Shown in pieces: positions 17,798-25,718 of a stretch of DNA of 60,387 nucleotides. The notes beneath the pieces are model-generated. The model had not been told where the DNA came from. It saw nothing but the letters and a program-made list of their open reading frames with translations, and did no database searches. Source of the DNA: Chloroflexi bacterium AL-N1. GTDB lineage: Bacteria > Chloroflexota > Chloroflexia > Chloroflexales > Roseiflexaceae. The translations under genes were made by a program, and so were the position numbers. The stretch spans positions 1 to 60,387 of the forward strand of contig WYDT01000043.1 in NCBI GenBank assembly GCA_013122435.1, in the 5' to 3' direction. Within the stretch, counting starts at the first letter, position 1, and every line of letters starts with the position of its first letter.

Positions 17798-19249
17798 ATG
17801 CACAGAATTATACGTCTTTGCGTCATAGGGTTATTTGCCATGCTCATCTTTGGGGCTTTCAGATATAGTTCTTACGCGATCTTGTCATCCCCAACAGCAA
17901 CTCCCGATCTGGCAAGTCCGTCATCAGGATTATCAACCAGCACGCCACTGGCACCAACAGCAACGCTCTATCCAACACCGACACCACCACCTGTGCACGG
18001 GCTACTGGTGTGGCATGACGATGTGTCGCGCAACGATGCCGTGACCATAGAAATTGATGGACCCATTGAGCAGGACACCAATCATACCTCTATCGTTTGG
18101 TTGGCAAATGATGGCCATCGCATCAAACTGGGGTCACTACGCCCTGTATCAGAGCAGCGTGCAACGCTCACATACACCACTCCAACACAAGAAAACCTGT
18201 TGGCTCTCTATGATCGTGTGTACATTACCCGCGCTACATCAACCGAAGAGACTGAGCGCATTGTGATGGAAGGGAAACTGGATGAGCAAACCCGCGCTGA
18301 TCTCCAACGATTACTTGCACGCAGCGATGCCACACCAAACAATGTGGGGTTTGTGCCTGGGTTACGTCACGAAGCGGTCGAATTGCTCCGTCATGCTCAG
18401 TTTCTCAAGGAGGCGTTTGATGCAAATGATGTACGCTGGACCCACATTCATGCTGAACATATGGTGAATATCATCCATGGATCTAACGCTCGTGATGCAG
18501 ACAGAAATGGGGGAATCCAGAATCCCGGTGATGGTTTTGGATTGCTTCCCAATGGAAAAAACAGCGGGTATATCGAAGCCACTACCAATCATGTACAGTC
18601 TCTATCCCGCGCCCCCGCTGCAACGGAAGCAATGCGCCTTTACGCACGTCATACACAGGTTACAGTAGATAACACTCGTCAACGGGTAGGAGATCTCAGT
18701 GACACCGTGGATCGCATACTAGAGACCTCAGACCACACAACCATGCAACAGGATGTGTTGCATGCACTGGTATTGAGTGAGCAACTTGTCCAAGGTACAG
18801 ACAGTGATCTTGACGCACAGGTTGAACCGATTGTTGGCGAAGGCGGTGTTTTAACCCTCTATCGTCACGCACAATTGATGGCAGGCATTCCTCTCATACC
18901 ATATGATGACATAGTCAACGCATCTCTAACTACAGAGGCTCTTCCCATTGAGGAGCCGGACCAAGTTAACCTAAACATTGCGGATAACACGTTCTCTCCT
19001 GCAACGATCACCATTGCATCTGGCAACACTATCACCTGGAAAAACGCTGGTCAGTTACCACATACGGTTACCGCATCAGATGAAACCTTCGATAGCACAA
19101 CCATGAGCACAGATGACACGTTTGTACAGCAATTTGATCAGCCAGGTACCTACCAATACTACTGCACATTCCATGGCACCCCTGATGGATCGGGAATGAG
19201 TGGCACAGTCATTGTCACTGATGAGGCAAATCAAATACCGACACCTTAA
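17798..19249 (+). CDS. secreted protein with C-terminal cupredoxin (plastocyanin-like) domain
   Basis: A 483-residue exported protein. A hydrophobic segment (residues about 3-20) and a Pro/Thr-rich linker are followed by an anti-sigma-like beta domain (about 60-150), then a helical, histidine-rich middle region (HAQFLKEAF, HIHAEHMVNIIHG) of unknown fold. The last 95 residues form a type I copper domain with NTFSPATITIASG, first ligand H in LPHTVTA, and the C-H-M ligand loop YYCTFHGTPDGSGMSG, as in plastocyanin or auracyanin. It is likely a periplasmic or surface electron carrier or copper sensor. ATG 17798 follows AAGGAGGG. The next gene downstream is a truncated response regulator. Confidence 0.85.
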   Translation: MHRIIRLCVIGLFAMLIFGAFRYSSYAILSSPTATPDLASPSSGLSTSTPLAPTATLYPTPTPPPVHGLLVWHDDVSRNDAVTIEIDGPIEQDTNHTSIVWLANDGHRIKLGSLRPVSEQRATLTYTTPTQENLLALYDRVYITRATSTEETERIVMEGKLDEQTRADLQRLLARSDATPNNVGFVPGLRHEAVELLRHAQFLKEAFDANDVRWTHIHAEHMVNIIHGSNARDADRNGGIQNPGDGFGLLPNGKNSGYIEATTNHVQSLSRAPAATEAMRLYARHTQVTVDNTRQRVGDLSDTVDRILETSDHTTMQQDVLHALVLSEQLVQGTDSDLDAQVEPIVGEGGVLTLYRHAQLMAGIPLIPYDDIVNASLTTEALPIEEPDQVNLNIADNTFSPATITIASGNTITWKNAGQLPHTVTASDETFDSTTMSTDDTFVQQFDQPGTYQYYCTFHGTPDGSGMSGTVIVTDEANQIPTP

Positions 19250-19329
19250 GGTATAAAAAATCTAAGATCTATTTGGGCTATGGCGAACATAAGCCTGTAT
19301 ACGAATCTGCATTAGAAAGGGTAATCAAA

Positions 19330-19446
19330 ATGGAAACAAATACACCACTTCGCCCGCTGATACTGGTTGTCGATGATAACCATCTTATCGTAGAGTGTAT
19401 CGCTCATCAAGGCCACGGGTCAGCTTATGGATGGTGTACGGTATGA
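19330..19446 (+). pseudogene. response regulator truncated within the receiver domain
   Basis: ATG 19330, after AAAGGG, starts PLILVVDDNHLIVECI, the first strand and acidic pocket of a receiver domain. The similarity ends near 19400, before the phospho-acceptor aspartate, and the frame stops at 19446 in unrelated sequence. The remainder of the regulator is absent from the window. The breakpoint coincides with the left end of the mobile-element remnant, so it looks like an insertion or deletion junction. Confidence 0.75.
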
Positions 19447-19783
19447 GCAGGATGGGGATGATACCGTGTTTTTGTCTCGCACGCGCAACGGAATCAGTCA
19501 CAGGGTAAATGGTCACTGTAGCTGTGAAGCAGGGGAAAAGGGCGATCCTTGTTGGCATCGAGCGGCCAGCATGATTATTAAACTGATCAACGATATCGAG
19601 CGTATCACCTTGATCACGCCACCAATGGCACCACCGGAATGCCCACGATGTCAGGGCTATATGTTTGACCACAAAGAGTATTTTGTGTGTTCGGCATGTC
19701 AGTACACCGTGAATGCAAGCAAGAAAGAGCGTGTCAGTCGTGATCAGGCCATGAAGGATATGCAGGAATTGTATGAGCGTTGA
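19427..19783 (+). CDS. SWIM-type zinc-finger protein of the mobile element (possibly 5'-truncated)
   Basis: A 118-residue protein. The segment CSCEAGEKGDPCWH fits the SWIM zinc-binding pattern (CxC...CxH), and a second zinc ribbon CPRC...CSAC lies near residues 72-91. Small proteins of this kind occur in phages and mobile elements next to recombination genes. The frame is open upstream of ATG 19427 to about 19394 and reads SLIKATGQL, which looks like genuine protein. The original gene may therefore have started further upstream and lost its first codons at the junction with the response-regulator remnant. There is no ribosome-binding site before ATG 19427. Confidence 0.6.
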   Translation: MDGVRYEQDGDDTVFLSRTRNGISHRVNGHCSCEAGEKGDPCWHRAASMIIKLINDIERITLITPPMAPPECPRCQGYMFDHKEYFVCSACQYTVNASKKERVSRDQAMKDMQELYER

Positions 19784-19944
19784 TCAAAGCGGGTTGGGGG
19801 TGTTCCCCTCAGCCCGTTCTCTTTTGGTTTTTTCGGCGGCGCGGCCTATCCTATGGGCAAGCCGTGCCGTTGGTGTCGGGGCCGTCCTGCATCTGCGGTA
19901 CCGTAAGTGCCGAGCCGAAGCTATCAGAAATTCAGGAGCAGACA

Positions 19945-20403
19945 ATGAATACTCTCAGTAGCTACACTGCGGAACTGTGTAGAGCTTTCGATCTGGAGCA
20001 GATCGAAGTCAAACCGCAGGCCACAAACAAGGAGAAGACTCGCGCTATGGCGGTGCTTTATGCCGACATGAGAGCGTATGAGGAGCGGCTAGACGAGGTG
20101 GTTGGGGTTGAGAACTGGAGCGTCATCTATCAGATGTCAGATCGCGGTGTGGTGTGTGAACTGACGATCTGCGGTGTTACCAAGAGCGGTATCGGCGACT
20201 ATCCCCGCGACGAGTCGGATGACAATCCCGCGACGAGCGCAGAGGCCCAGGCTTTCAAACGTGCCTGCTCACGATTCGGGATCGGCAGATACATCTACCA
20301 TCTACCAAAGGTTTGGGCAGACTATGACCGCGAGAAAAAGCGCTTTCAGAACCCCGAGCGCATTATCAACACCGTCTACGCCATGGCCAGGATTGACAAT
20401 TGA
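19945..20403 (+). CDS. Rad52/Rad22-like single-strand annealing protein
   Basis: A 152-residue protein with the short Rad52-family core found in phages and mobile elements: YADMRAYEERLDEVVG, NWSVIYQ, GIGDYPRDE, DNPATSAEAQAFKRACSRFG and GRYIYHLPKVW. These annealing proteins pair complementary single strands during recombination and element replication. ATG 19945 follows CAGGAGC with good spacing; the longer frame from 19780 adds non-conserved residues without a start signal. It is flanked by the SWIM protein and an XRE regulator, and its base composition is somewhat higher in GC than the surroundings by eye. It is the clearest phage/ICE-type gene in the window; no integrase accompanies it. Confidence 0.85.
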   Translation: MNTLSSYTAELCRAFDLEQIEVKPQATNKEKTRAMAVLYADMRAYEERLDEVVGVENWSVIYQMSDRGVVCELTICGVTKSGIGDYPRDESDDNPATSAEAQAFKRACSRFGIGRYIYHLPKVWADYDREKKRFQNPERIINTVYAMARIDN

Positions 20404-20451
20404 CGTACAACGTAGCATCATGTTTTAGAATGTCCTATAAGTAATGGGTAC

Positions 20452-20676
20452 ATGATGATCACTCTTAATCCCAATTTGCCTGATCTGTTGGCACAACATA
20501 ACTGGACTGTTTCCGACTTTGCCGATCTTTCAGGGGTCAACAGATCAACTATAAACGGCATATTAAAGCCTAAACAACACCCTCACCGAAAAGGGGGGAT
20601 GCTTCGCACCACCGCATGGAAAATAGCCAAAGCCTATGCTCAAATCGCTGAAATCAGCGACAAAGACGCATACTAG
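20452..20676 (+). CDS. small XRE/Cro-type helix-turn-helix protein
   Basis: A 74-residue DNA-binding protein. LAQHNWTVSDFADLSGVNRS followed by TINGILKPKQHPHRKG is a helix-turn-helix of the Cro/CI family, with an extended positively charged turn. It probably represses promoters of the mobile element in which it sits. ATG 20452 and ATG 20455 are both possible starts; a ribosome-binding site is weak (AATGGG). It lies between the Rad52-like gene and a DUF4160/DUF2442 pair, all in the same direction. Confidence 0.75.
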   Translation: MMITLNPNLPDLLAQHNWTVSDFADLSGVNRSTINGILKPKQHPHRKGGMLRTTAWKIAKAYAQIAEISDKDAY

Positions 20677-20764
20677 GCGGTGATTATTGATCAGAATCAA
20701 CAAAGAACAGGCGAGGAGTGATCCTCTCCTATCACATTCTTATATTAAACGGAGCAACCGAACC

Positions 20765-21025
20765 ATGCCACGTATCAGCCAGTTCTACGGAATCATTATC
20801 ACCATGTACTACAACGACCATGCACCACCTCATTTTCACGCGAGCTATGCCGGAGATCGTGCTGAATATGCTATCTCCAACGGTACTATTTTGGTTGGTG
20901 AACTACCCAAACGTGCAAACAGGCTCGTGAACGAATGGGCAGAACTGCGTCAGGCAGAACTCTTTGAAAACTGGGATTTAGCCCGTCAGAGTCTCCCTCT
21001 TAAAGATATCGATCCGTTACCCTGA
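20765..21025 (+). CDS. DUF4160 protein (putative toxin-antitoxin partner)
   Basis: An 86-residue protein with the DUF4160 signature PRISQFYGIIITMYYNDH-APPHFHA, then GDRAEYAISNG and the acidic/hydrophobic tail NEWAELRQAELFENWDLAR. DUF4160 genes are usually followed by a DUF2442 gene, as here (29 bases downstream). The pair is often suggested to be a toxin-antitoxin-like module, but no mechanism is established to my knowledge. ATG 20765 is the family-typical start; the frame is open upstream to 20687, with GGAGCAACCGAACC just before the ATG. Confidence 0.85.
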   Translation: MPRISQFYGIIITMYYNDHAPPHFHASYAGDRAEYAISNGTILVGELPKRANRLVNEWAELRQAELFENWDLARQSLPLKDIDPLP

Positions 21026-21053
21026 ATAACGTAAACAAACAGGAGTCGCACCT

Positions 21054-21359
21054 ATGTATGAACCAGCAGAAATTACCCAAATCACTTTTCTGGATGGCTT
21101 CCATGTCCAATTGAACTTCATCAACGGGGCCACCCGTGAGATAGATCTAGAACCCTATCTTCACGGCCCTATCTTTGAACCTATGCGTACAGAACTAGCA
21201 GCATTTCAGGAGGCCACCGTCACAGATGGGACCATTACATGGCCGAATGGCGCCGACATTGACCCTGATGTACTCTATCTCGGATTGCAACCTAACGCAT
21301 CAGAAGAGGAATGGCAGGCAGCAGTAGCAGCCGAAAACGCAAAGTATTCCGTGAGTTGA
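21054..21359 (+). CDS. DUF2442 protein, partner of the DUF4160 gene
   Basis: A 101-residue DUF2442 protein with the family blocks FLDGFHVQLNFINGATREID, LEPYLHGPIFEPMR, ITWPNGADIDP and LYLGLQ. ATG 21054 follows ACAGGAGTCGCACCT, a good ribosome-binding site. It forms a two-gene unit with the DUF4160 gene. The C-terminal extension EEEWQAAVAAENAKY is helical and acidic. The biological role is inferred only from the pairing. Confidence 0.88.
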   Translation: MYEPAEITQITFLDGFHVQLNFINGATREIDLEPYLHGPIFEPMRTELAAFQEATVTDGTITWPNGADIDPDVLYLGLQPNASEEEWQAAVAAENAKYSVS

Positions 21360-21416
21360 TAGGTGCCAGAAAGCAGACACCGATCTGCTACAATACGAGC
21401 GCTACTCTATAGCCTA

Positions 21417-21455
21417 CACAAAGCCCGTTGCACAAACCGTGTGACGGGTTTTGTG
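21417..21455 (+). terminator. hairpin after the DUF4160/DUF2442 pair
   Basis: CACAAAGCCCGT (21417-21428) pairs with ACGGGTTTTGTG (21444-21455), with one G-U pair, around a 15-base loop. It lies about 58 bases past the DUF2442 stop. There is no clean T-tract, so termination efficiency is uncertain. Confidence 0.55.
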
Positions 21456-21467
21456 TGCGTACAGAGC

Positions 21468-21496
21468 TTGTCAACCTCAATAACATGCAGTACAAT
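21468..21496 (+). promoter_or_regulatory. sigma-70-like promoter for the excisionase-like gene
   Basis: TTGTCA (21468-21473), a 17-base spacer and TACAAT (21491-21496) closely match the -35 and -10 consensus. The ATG of the downstream gene is 27 bases further, after TAGGAG. Confidence 0.6.
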
Positions 21497-21523
21497 CTGA
21501 ACATTCAGTAGTAGGAGTACAAC

Positions 21524-21748
21524 ATGAATGAACAGGACATACTTACACCAAAGGAGGCAGGCGCGATCATCGGTGTGCACGAGGACACGATCCGACGTTG
21601 GTGTGATACTGGCGCCATCAAACACACCAAGCTTGGCGTAGGCATTCACAAACGACCACGCTATCGCATCACACGGGCTGAAGCCGAACGGGTAAAAAGA
21701 AAGTATCATGGGGAGCCTGTTGACCAAGAAGAAACCCCATCCGCGTAG
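21524..21748 (+). CDS. excisionase/MerR-like helix-turn-helix protein
   Basis: A 74-residue DNA-binding protein with LTPKEAGAIIGVHEDTIRRW at residues 7-26, then a basic beta-wing region (KRPRYRITRAEAERVKRKY). This is the winged-helix fold of the HTH_17/excisionase family. Such proteins control excision or plasmid/phage gene expression. It has its own promoter and a good ribosome-binding site (GTAGGAG). It is the last plus-strand gene of the element before the tRNA genes, and no integrase partner is found. Confidence 0.8.
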   Translation: MNEQDILTPKEAGAIIGVHEDTIRRWCDTGAIKHTKLGVGIHKRPRYRITRAEAERVKRKYHGEPVDQEETPSA

Positions 21749-21875
21749 TTTGCCGACGAGACGGATGGGGCTTGACCGCTAGCACCTTAACAACTGCATC
21801 AGTTATCAGGTACTGCATACATGTGCTTTGTGTAGCTAAATATTACCACACAAAGCGAGTGCTGTTGAGCACTTG

Positions 21876-21951
21876 TGGTGGAGCGACGGGGATTCGAACC
21901 CCGGACCTCCTGCGTGCAAAGCAGGCGCTCTCCCAACTGAGCTATCGCCCC
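21876..21951 (-). tRNA. tRNA-Ala (anticodon TGC)
   Basis: On the minus strand the sequence folds into a complete cloverleaf. The acceptor stem is GGGGCGA with TCGCTCC, the D-arm contains AGCTCAGTTGGGAGAGC, the anticodon stem-loop is CCTGC-TTTGCAC-GCAGG giving anticodon TGC, and the T-arm is GGTTCGAATCC. The 3' CCA is encoded. It lies 51 bases downstream of tRNA-Ile and is probably co-transcribed with it. Confidence 0.97.
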
Positions 21952-22002
21952 AAAAGAATCGAGAGTGCAGCATGTCTACACTCTCGTGTTGTTTATTTGT
22001 CA

Positions 22003-22079
<77 letters not shown>

Positions 22080-22228
22080 AAGGTGAGAAGGCTTTTGCGC
22101 CCACACCGCGGGATTATAGCACGCTATAGCAGGGCTGTCAAACCGAATTTCATTTACAGATACCTGCATATAATAAAAGGACGCCCGGAGCAGCGCCCTT
22201 TTGAGGAATGTTTATAGTTAGCCAAGAG

Positions 22229-23149
22229 CTATTTCTGTGGTACATGTTCATGAGCATGGTAGCTTGAGCGAACCAGTGGGCCACTCTCAACGTGCCTGAA
22301 GCCACGCTGTAGCCCGGCTTGCTTGAACATCTCAAATTCGGTGGGTGTTACATACCGATCAATCGGCCAATGTGACAGGGAAGGAGCCAGATACTGCCCG
22401 ACGGTTATCACATCGACGTCAGACTTTCGCAGATCACCCATAACAGCTAGCACTTCATCATTAGTTTCGCCTGCACCAACCATCAAACCGCTCTTGGTTA
22501 TCGCATCAGGCACCATCTCACGTGCACGGGCGAGCAGTTCCAGCGATTGCTCATAGCCAGCTTTGGGGCGAAAGCGGCGAAACAAACGCGGTACCGTTTC
22601 GATATTGTGATTCAGGACATCAGGTCGCTCATCCATCACCATCTTGAGCGCTTCCCAGTTTCCTTCAAAATCGGGAATCAGCACCTCAATCCGACATTCC
22701 GGCAATCGCTCACGAATTTTGCGGATCGACTCCGCAAAGATATGTGCACCGCCATCCGGCTGGTCGTCACGGTTTACTGCTGTCAGCACAGCATGCTTGA
22801 GTTTGAGATGCTCAACGGTCTCTGCAATACGTTCTGGTTCATCCTCATCAAGTGCCGCTGGCTTTCCTTTGCCGATGGCACAATAGCGACAACCACGCGT
22901 ACAGATCTCGCCAAGCAACAAGAATGTCGCAGTACGGTGGTTCCAGCACTCACCAATATTGGGGCAATGCGCCTCTTCACATACGGTATGTAGGCGCTTT
23001 GAACGAATGAGTCGCAGCACATCCTCGTAATTCTCGCCCGAGGGTGCCCGCACTTTCAGCCACTCAGGACGGCGCTGTCGGGGCGCAGGAGTAGCTTTCT
23101 GTGTTGTGGTTGGCTGCGATATTGGGGTTAGTGGGATAAACTCGGCCAT
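22229..23149 (-). CDS. lipA: lipoyl synthase
   Basis: A 306-residue radical-SAM enzyme that inserts two sulfurs into protein-bound octanoyl groups to make the lipoyl cofactor. It has both iron-sulfur motifs: the auxiliary cluster CEEAHCPNIGEC and the radical-SAM cluster CTRGCRYCAIG. Further family blocks are TAVNRDDQPDGGA, IEVLIPDF, NHNIETVPRLF, TKSGLMVGAGETNDEV and the C-terminal ESGPLVRSSYHA. The first 25 residues are a low-complexity Pro/Gln-rich leader before PEWLKVRAPSGENY. The start ATG 23149 lies 87 bases downstream of lipB, so the two form an operon that makes lipoate from octanoyl-ACP. Confidence 0.98.
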   Translation of the reverse strand: MAEFIPLTPISQPTTTQKATPAPRQRRPEWLKVRAPSGENYEDVLRLIRSKRLHTVCEEAHCPNIGECWNHRTATFLLLGEICTRGCRYCAIGKGKPAALDEDEPERIAETVEHLKLKHAVLTAVNRDDQPDGGAHIFAESIRKIRERLPECRIEVLIPDFEGNWEALKMVMDERPDVLNHNIETVPRLFRRFRPKAGYEQSLELLARAREMVPDAITKSGLMVGAGETNDEVLAVMGDLRKSDVDVITVGQYLAPSLSHWPIDRYVTPTEFEMFKQAGLQRGFRHVESGPLVRSSYHAHEHVPQK

Positions 23150-23236
23150 GCTCTATGCCTTTCATGCATAATGTGCTCACATATACACTTGTTGGGCGAT
23201 TACTATGCACATTACGTTTAGATTTTGCTCTTGCCG

Positions 23237-23932
23237 TTAGTGTAGCATATCTTCTACGTTGGCTTCAAATTGCAGATCAACCTGGAACACCTCACCAAAT
23301 GCATGTGCGACTCGCCGTTCTACCTCATGCTGCGCTGGGGGATTGTCCAATAACCGAGCCATTGATGTAACATCCTTACCTACAATACCGCACGGAATAA
23401 TTTGTGCAAAATACTGCATATCTGTCGTGACGTTAAGCGCAAAGCCATGTTGTGTCACACCGCTGGCGCTCAACTTTACCCCAATCGCCGCAATTTTCGC
23501 ATCACCAACCCACACGCCGGTTAAGCCAGCAATACGACCAGCCTTGATACCGTAATCCGCAAGTACAACGATAATCACCTCTTCGATCATACGTAGATAT
23601 CGTAAGAGATCACCACCATGTCGAGAGAGTTTGAGGATGGGGTACCCGACAACCTGGCCGGGACCGTGGTACGTAATGTCACCCCCACGATCAGACTCAA
23701 TCAGCGTCACACCCTGTGCGATAAGCGTCTCTGGGGAAACCAGCAGATGACCATCCCGTGTTGCACGGCCCAATGTGTAGGTATGCGGATGTTCGAGCAG
23801 CATCAATGTGTCGCCGATCTGTCCTGACGAGCGTTGTCGCACCAATTCACGCTGCTTGAACCAGGCATCCTGATAATCTAGCTTACCAAAGCGGATCACC
23901 TGACATGTTTTTGTGTGCGTTGTGTTGATCAT
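23237..23932 (-). CDS. lipB: octanoyl-[acyl-carrier-protein]:protein N-octanoyltransferase
   Basis: A 231-residue LipB that transfers octanoate from ACP to lipoyl domains. Family blocks are HPHTYTLGRATRDGHLL, DRGGDITYHGPGQVVGYPI, GVWVGDAKIAAIGVKLS (catalytic lysine region) and VTQHGFALNVT. The catalytic cysteine is expected in the PCGIVGKDVTS block, which is present. The length is typical. It is the first gene of the lipB-lipA operon. The start is ATG 23932, and it is divergent from the sensor kinase at 24082. Confidence 0.97.
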   Translation of the reverse strand: MINTTHTKTCQVIRFGKLDYQDAWFKQRELVRQRSSGQIGDTLMLLEHPHTYTLGRATRDGHLLVSPETLIAQGVTLIESDRGGDITYHGPGQVVGYPILKLSRHGGDLLRYLRMIEEVIIVVLADYGIKAGRIAGLTGVWVGDAKIAAIGVKLSASGVTQHGFALNVTTDMQYFAQIIPCGIVGKDVTSMARLLDNPPAQHEVERRVAHAFGEVFQVDLQFEANVEDMLH

Positions 23933-24081
23933 TCTATAGCATAGTATAGCACGCTCCCCGTGATTGTGCTGCTCATATCTGTCACAAACGATCTCATTGG
24001 TTTCTCACTTTCTCCGAAGATGTGCGTGCTATAATGCAAATGAGTTAAACAATATGTATGCCTAATTGACGAGAGTAAAAC

Positions 24082-25545
24082 GTGTCGCTGCGTAGACGCT
24101 TAACCATCTCATATGTAAGTTTTTTTGCGATCGCCCTGATCATCCTTGATCTTGGGCTGTATATGATTGTGCGACAGGTTTTGATTGAGAATATTGACAA
24201 CGAGTTACAGAGAACTGCGAACCTTCTTCAGGATAACTTTGAAAAGAGCAACAAAACAGTCCCAGCTTACTTTGATGGTGAGGGATGGAGGGTTGAACTA
24301 AATCAACCGCAAATACCAGCTTTCCGAGTAACCCGACACATCGTTCAAATATACGAGCAGAATGGTCAAGCTGTGGAAGAAACTACAATGCTACCCGCAG
24401 CTTTTTTAGCAAACCAAAGAGAACTTACACTAGTGCTTGAAGGTAATAGTGTTTTTCAAACTACTACAACAGATTCGTTTACTTATCGACAACTGCTACA
24501 ACCTCTATTTTTTGGTGGCACTGTTGCAGGTGTTCTACAGATTATGAGTGATATGGGAGTGATCGACCAGGCCCTTGCCCTTTTCTCGTATGCCTTATTT
24601 AGCGGCGGCGTAGTAGTCTTAATGGCCGCAGCGTTGGGCGGGGCATGGATTACCCGTGAAGCCTTCAAGCCCATTGAGGAGATTTCATATACGGCTGAGA
24701 ACATTGTCCGTGCAGAAGATTTGAGTCGGCGTATTCCGATACCAGAATCACAGGACGAATTGCAACAACTCACCTACACCATGAATGACCTGCTTGGTCG
24801 ACTAGAGAATCTATTTAATACCCAGCAACGTCTCCTGGCAGACGTATCTCACGAGTTACGCACCCCACTTGCGGCAATGCGTGGCAATCTAGAAGTGCTC
24901 GACCGTGGTGCCGCACGTAATCCAGAGATGCTGGCTGAATCACTTGATGATATGCGGCGCGAGGTCAATCGCCTCATTCGTATGGTCAATGACCTGCTAT
25001 TACTGGCACGCAGTGAGGCTGGACTTCAACTGCGACGTGAACCGATCGAACTTGATACACTGGTGCTTGAGATACATCGTGAACTGCGTCCCCTTGCCAG
25101 TGGCATCCATCTACGGCTTGGCAATGAAGACCAGATCACCATTGTCGGCGATCGTGATCGAATCAAACAGGCCCTCCTCAATCTTGGTATTAATGCACTG
25201 CAACACACACCTCAGGGGGGGGATGTAACCCTTAATCTCAGTCAGGCTGATGGATATGCACAGCTAAGTGTGGCAGACACAGGTGTTGGCATTGCGAACG
25301 AAGATCTACCACATATCTTTAATCGCTTCTATCGCACTGATCCATCACGTGTACGTCGCGCAGGAGGATCTGGGCTGGGTCTGGCCATTGTCAAATGGAT
25401 TACAGAAGCACACGGCGGGCGAGTTGTGGTTGAGAGTACTCCTAATGTCGGAAGTACATTCACCCTCCTGCTACCATTAGACCCATCGCTCCACTTATCA
25501 CAGGGGTTACAATTTGTTCACGCAAAACCGCAACTGACTGAGTAG
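24082..25545 (+). CDS. HAMP-domain sensor histidine kinase
   Basis: A 487-residue classical sensor kinase. It has one membrane helix at residues 10-32, an extracytoplasmic sensor region (about 33-165), a second helix (about 166-190), a HAMP linker (FKPIEEISYTAENI), and a dimerisation domain with H257 in LADVSHELRTPLAAM. The complete ATPase domain has LNLGINALQHTP, DTGVGIANEDL and GGSGLGLAIVKW. All catalytic motifs are intact. The start is GTG 24082 behind GAGAG. No response regulator is adjacent; instead a degenerate kinase gene follows 173 bases later on the same strand. Confidence 0.94.
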   Translation: MSLRRRLTISYVSFFAIALIILDLGLYMIVRQVLIENIDNELQRTANLLQDNFEKSNKTVPAYFDGEGWRVELNQPQIPAFRVTRHIVQIYEQNGQAVEETTMLPAAFLANQRELTLVLEGNSVFQTTTTDSFTYRQLLQPLFFGGTVAGVLQIMSDMGVIDQALALFSYALFSGGVVVLMAAALGGAWITREAFKPIEEISYTAENIVRAEDLSRRIPIPESQDELQQLTYTMNDLLGRLENLFNTQQRLLADVSHELRTPLAAMRGNLEVLDRGAARNPEMLAESLDDMRREVNRLIRMVNDLLLLARSEAGLQLRREPIELDTLVLEIHRELRPLASGIHLRLGNEDQITIVGDRDRIKQALLNLGINALQHTPQGGDVTLNLSQADGYAQLSVADTGVGIANEDLPHIFNRFYRTDPSRVRRAGGSGLGLAIVKWITEAHGGRVVVESTPNVGSTFTLLLPLDPSLHLSQGLQFVHAKPQLTE

Positions 25546-25718
25546 AACACGACTTCTTAGCGTGAGCAGAACTGTTTTCTTATCGGTATTATTATGACCT
25601 CATACTATCGGTAAGATTGTGTAGAAAACCCTGTATATACTTCCTATTGACCTTATTTGATATGCGCCTATGCTATAATAAATGCTGTAGGTACTATGCC
25701 ATATCATTATCACGGACC

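Noticed and set aside
19397..21951. Integration of the element at the tRNA-Ala gene with flanking direct repeats
   Set aside because: I looked for a copy of the tRNA-Ala 3' end near the 19400 junction and saw none; no integrase is present.
22547..22993. Plus-strand open frame opposite lipA
   Set aside because: Antisense to the radical-SAM coding region, with no start signal or recognisable domain.
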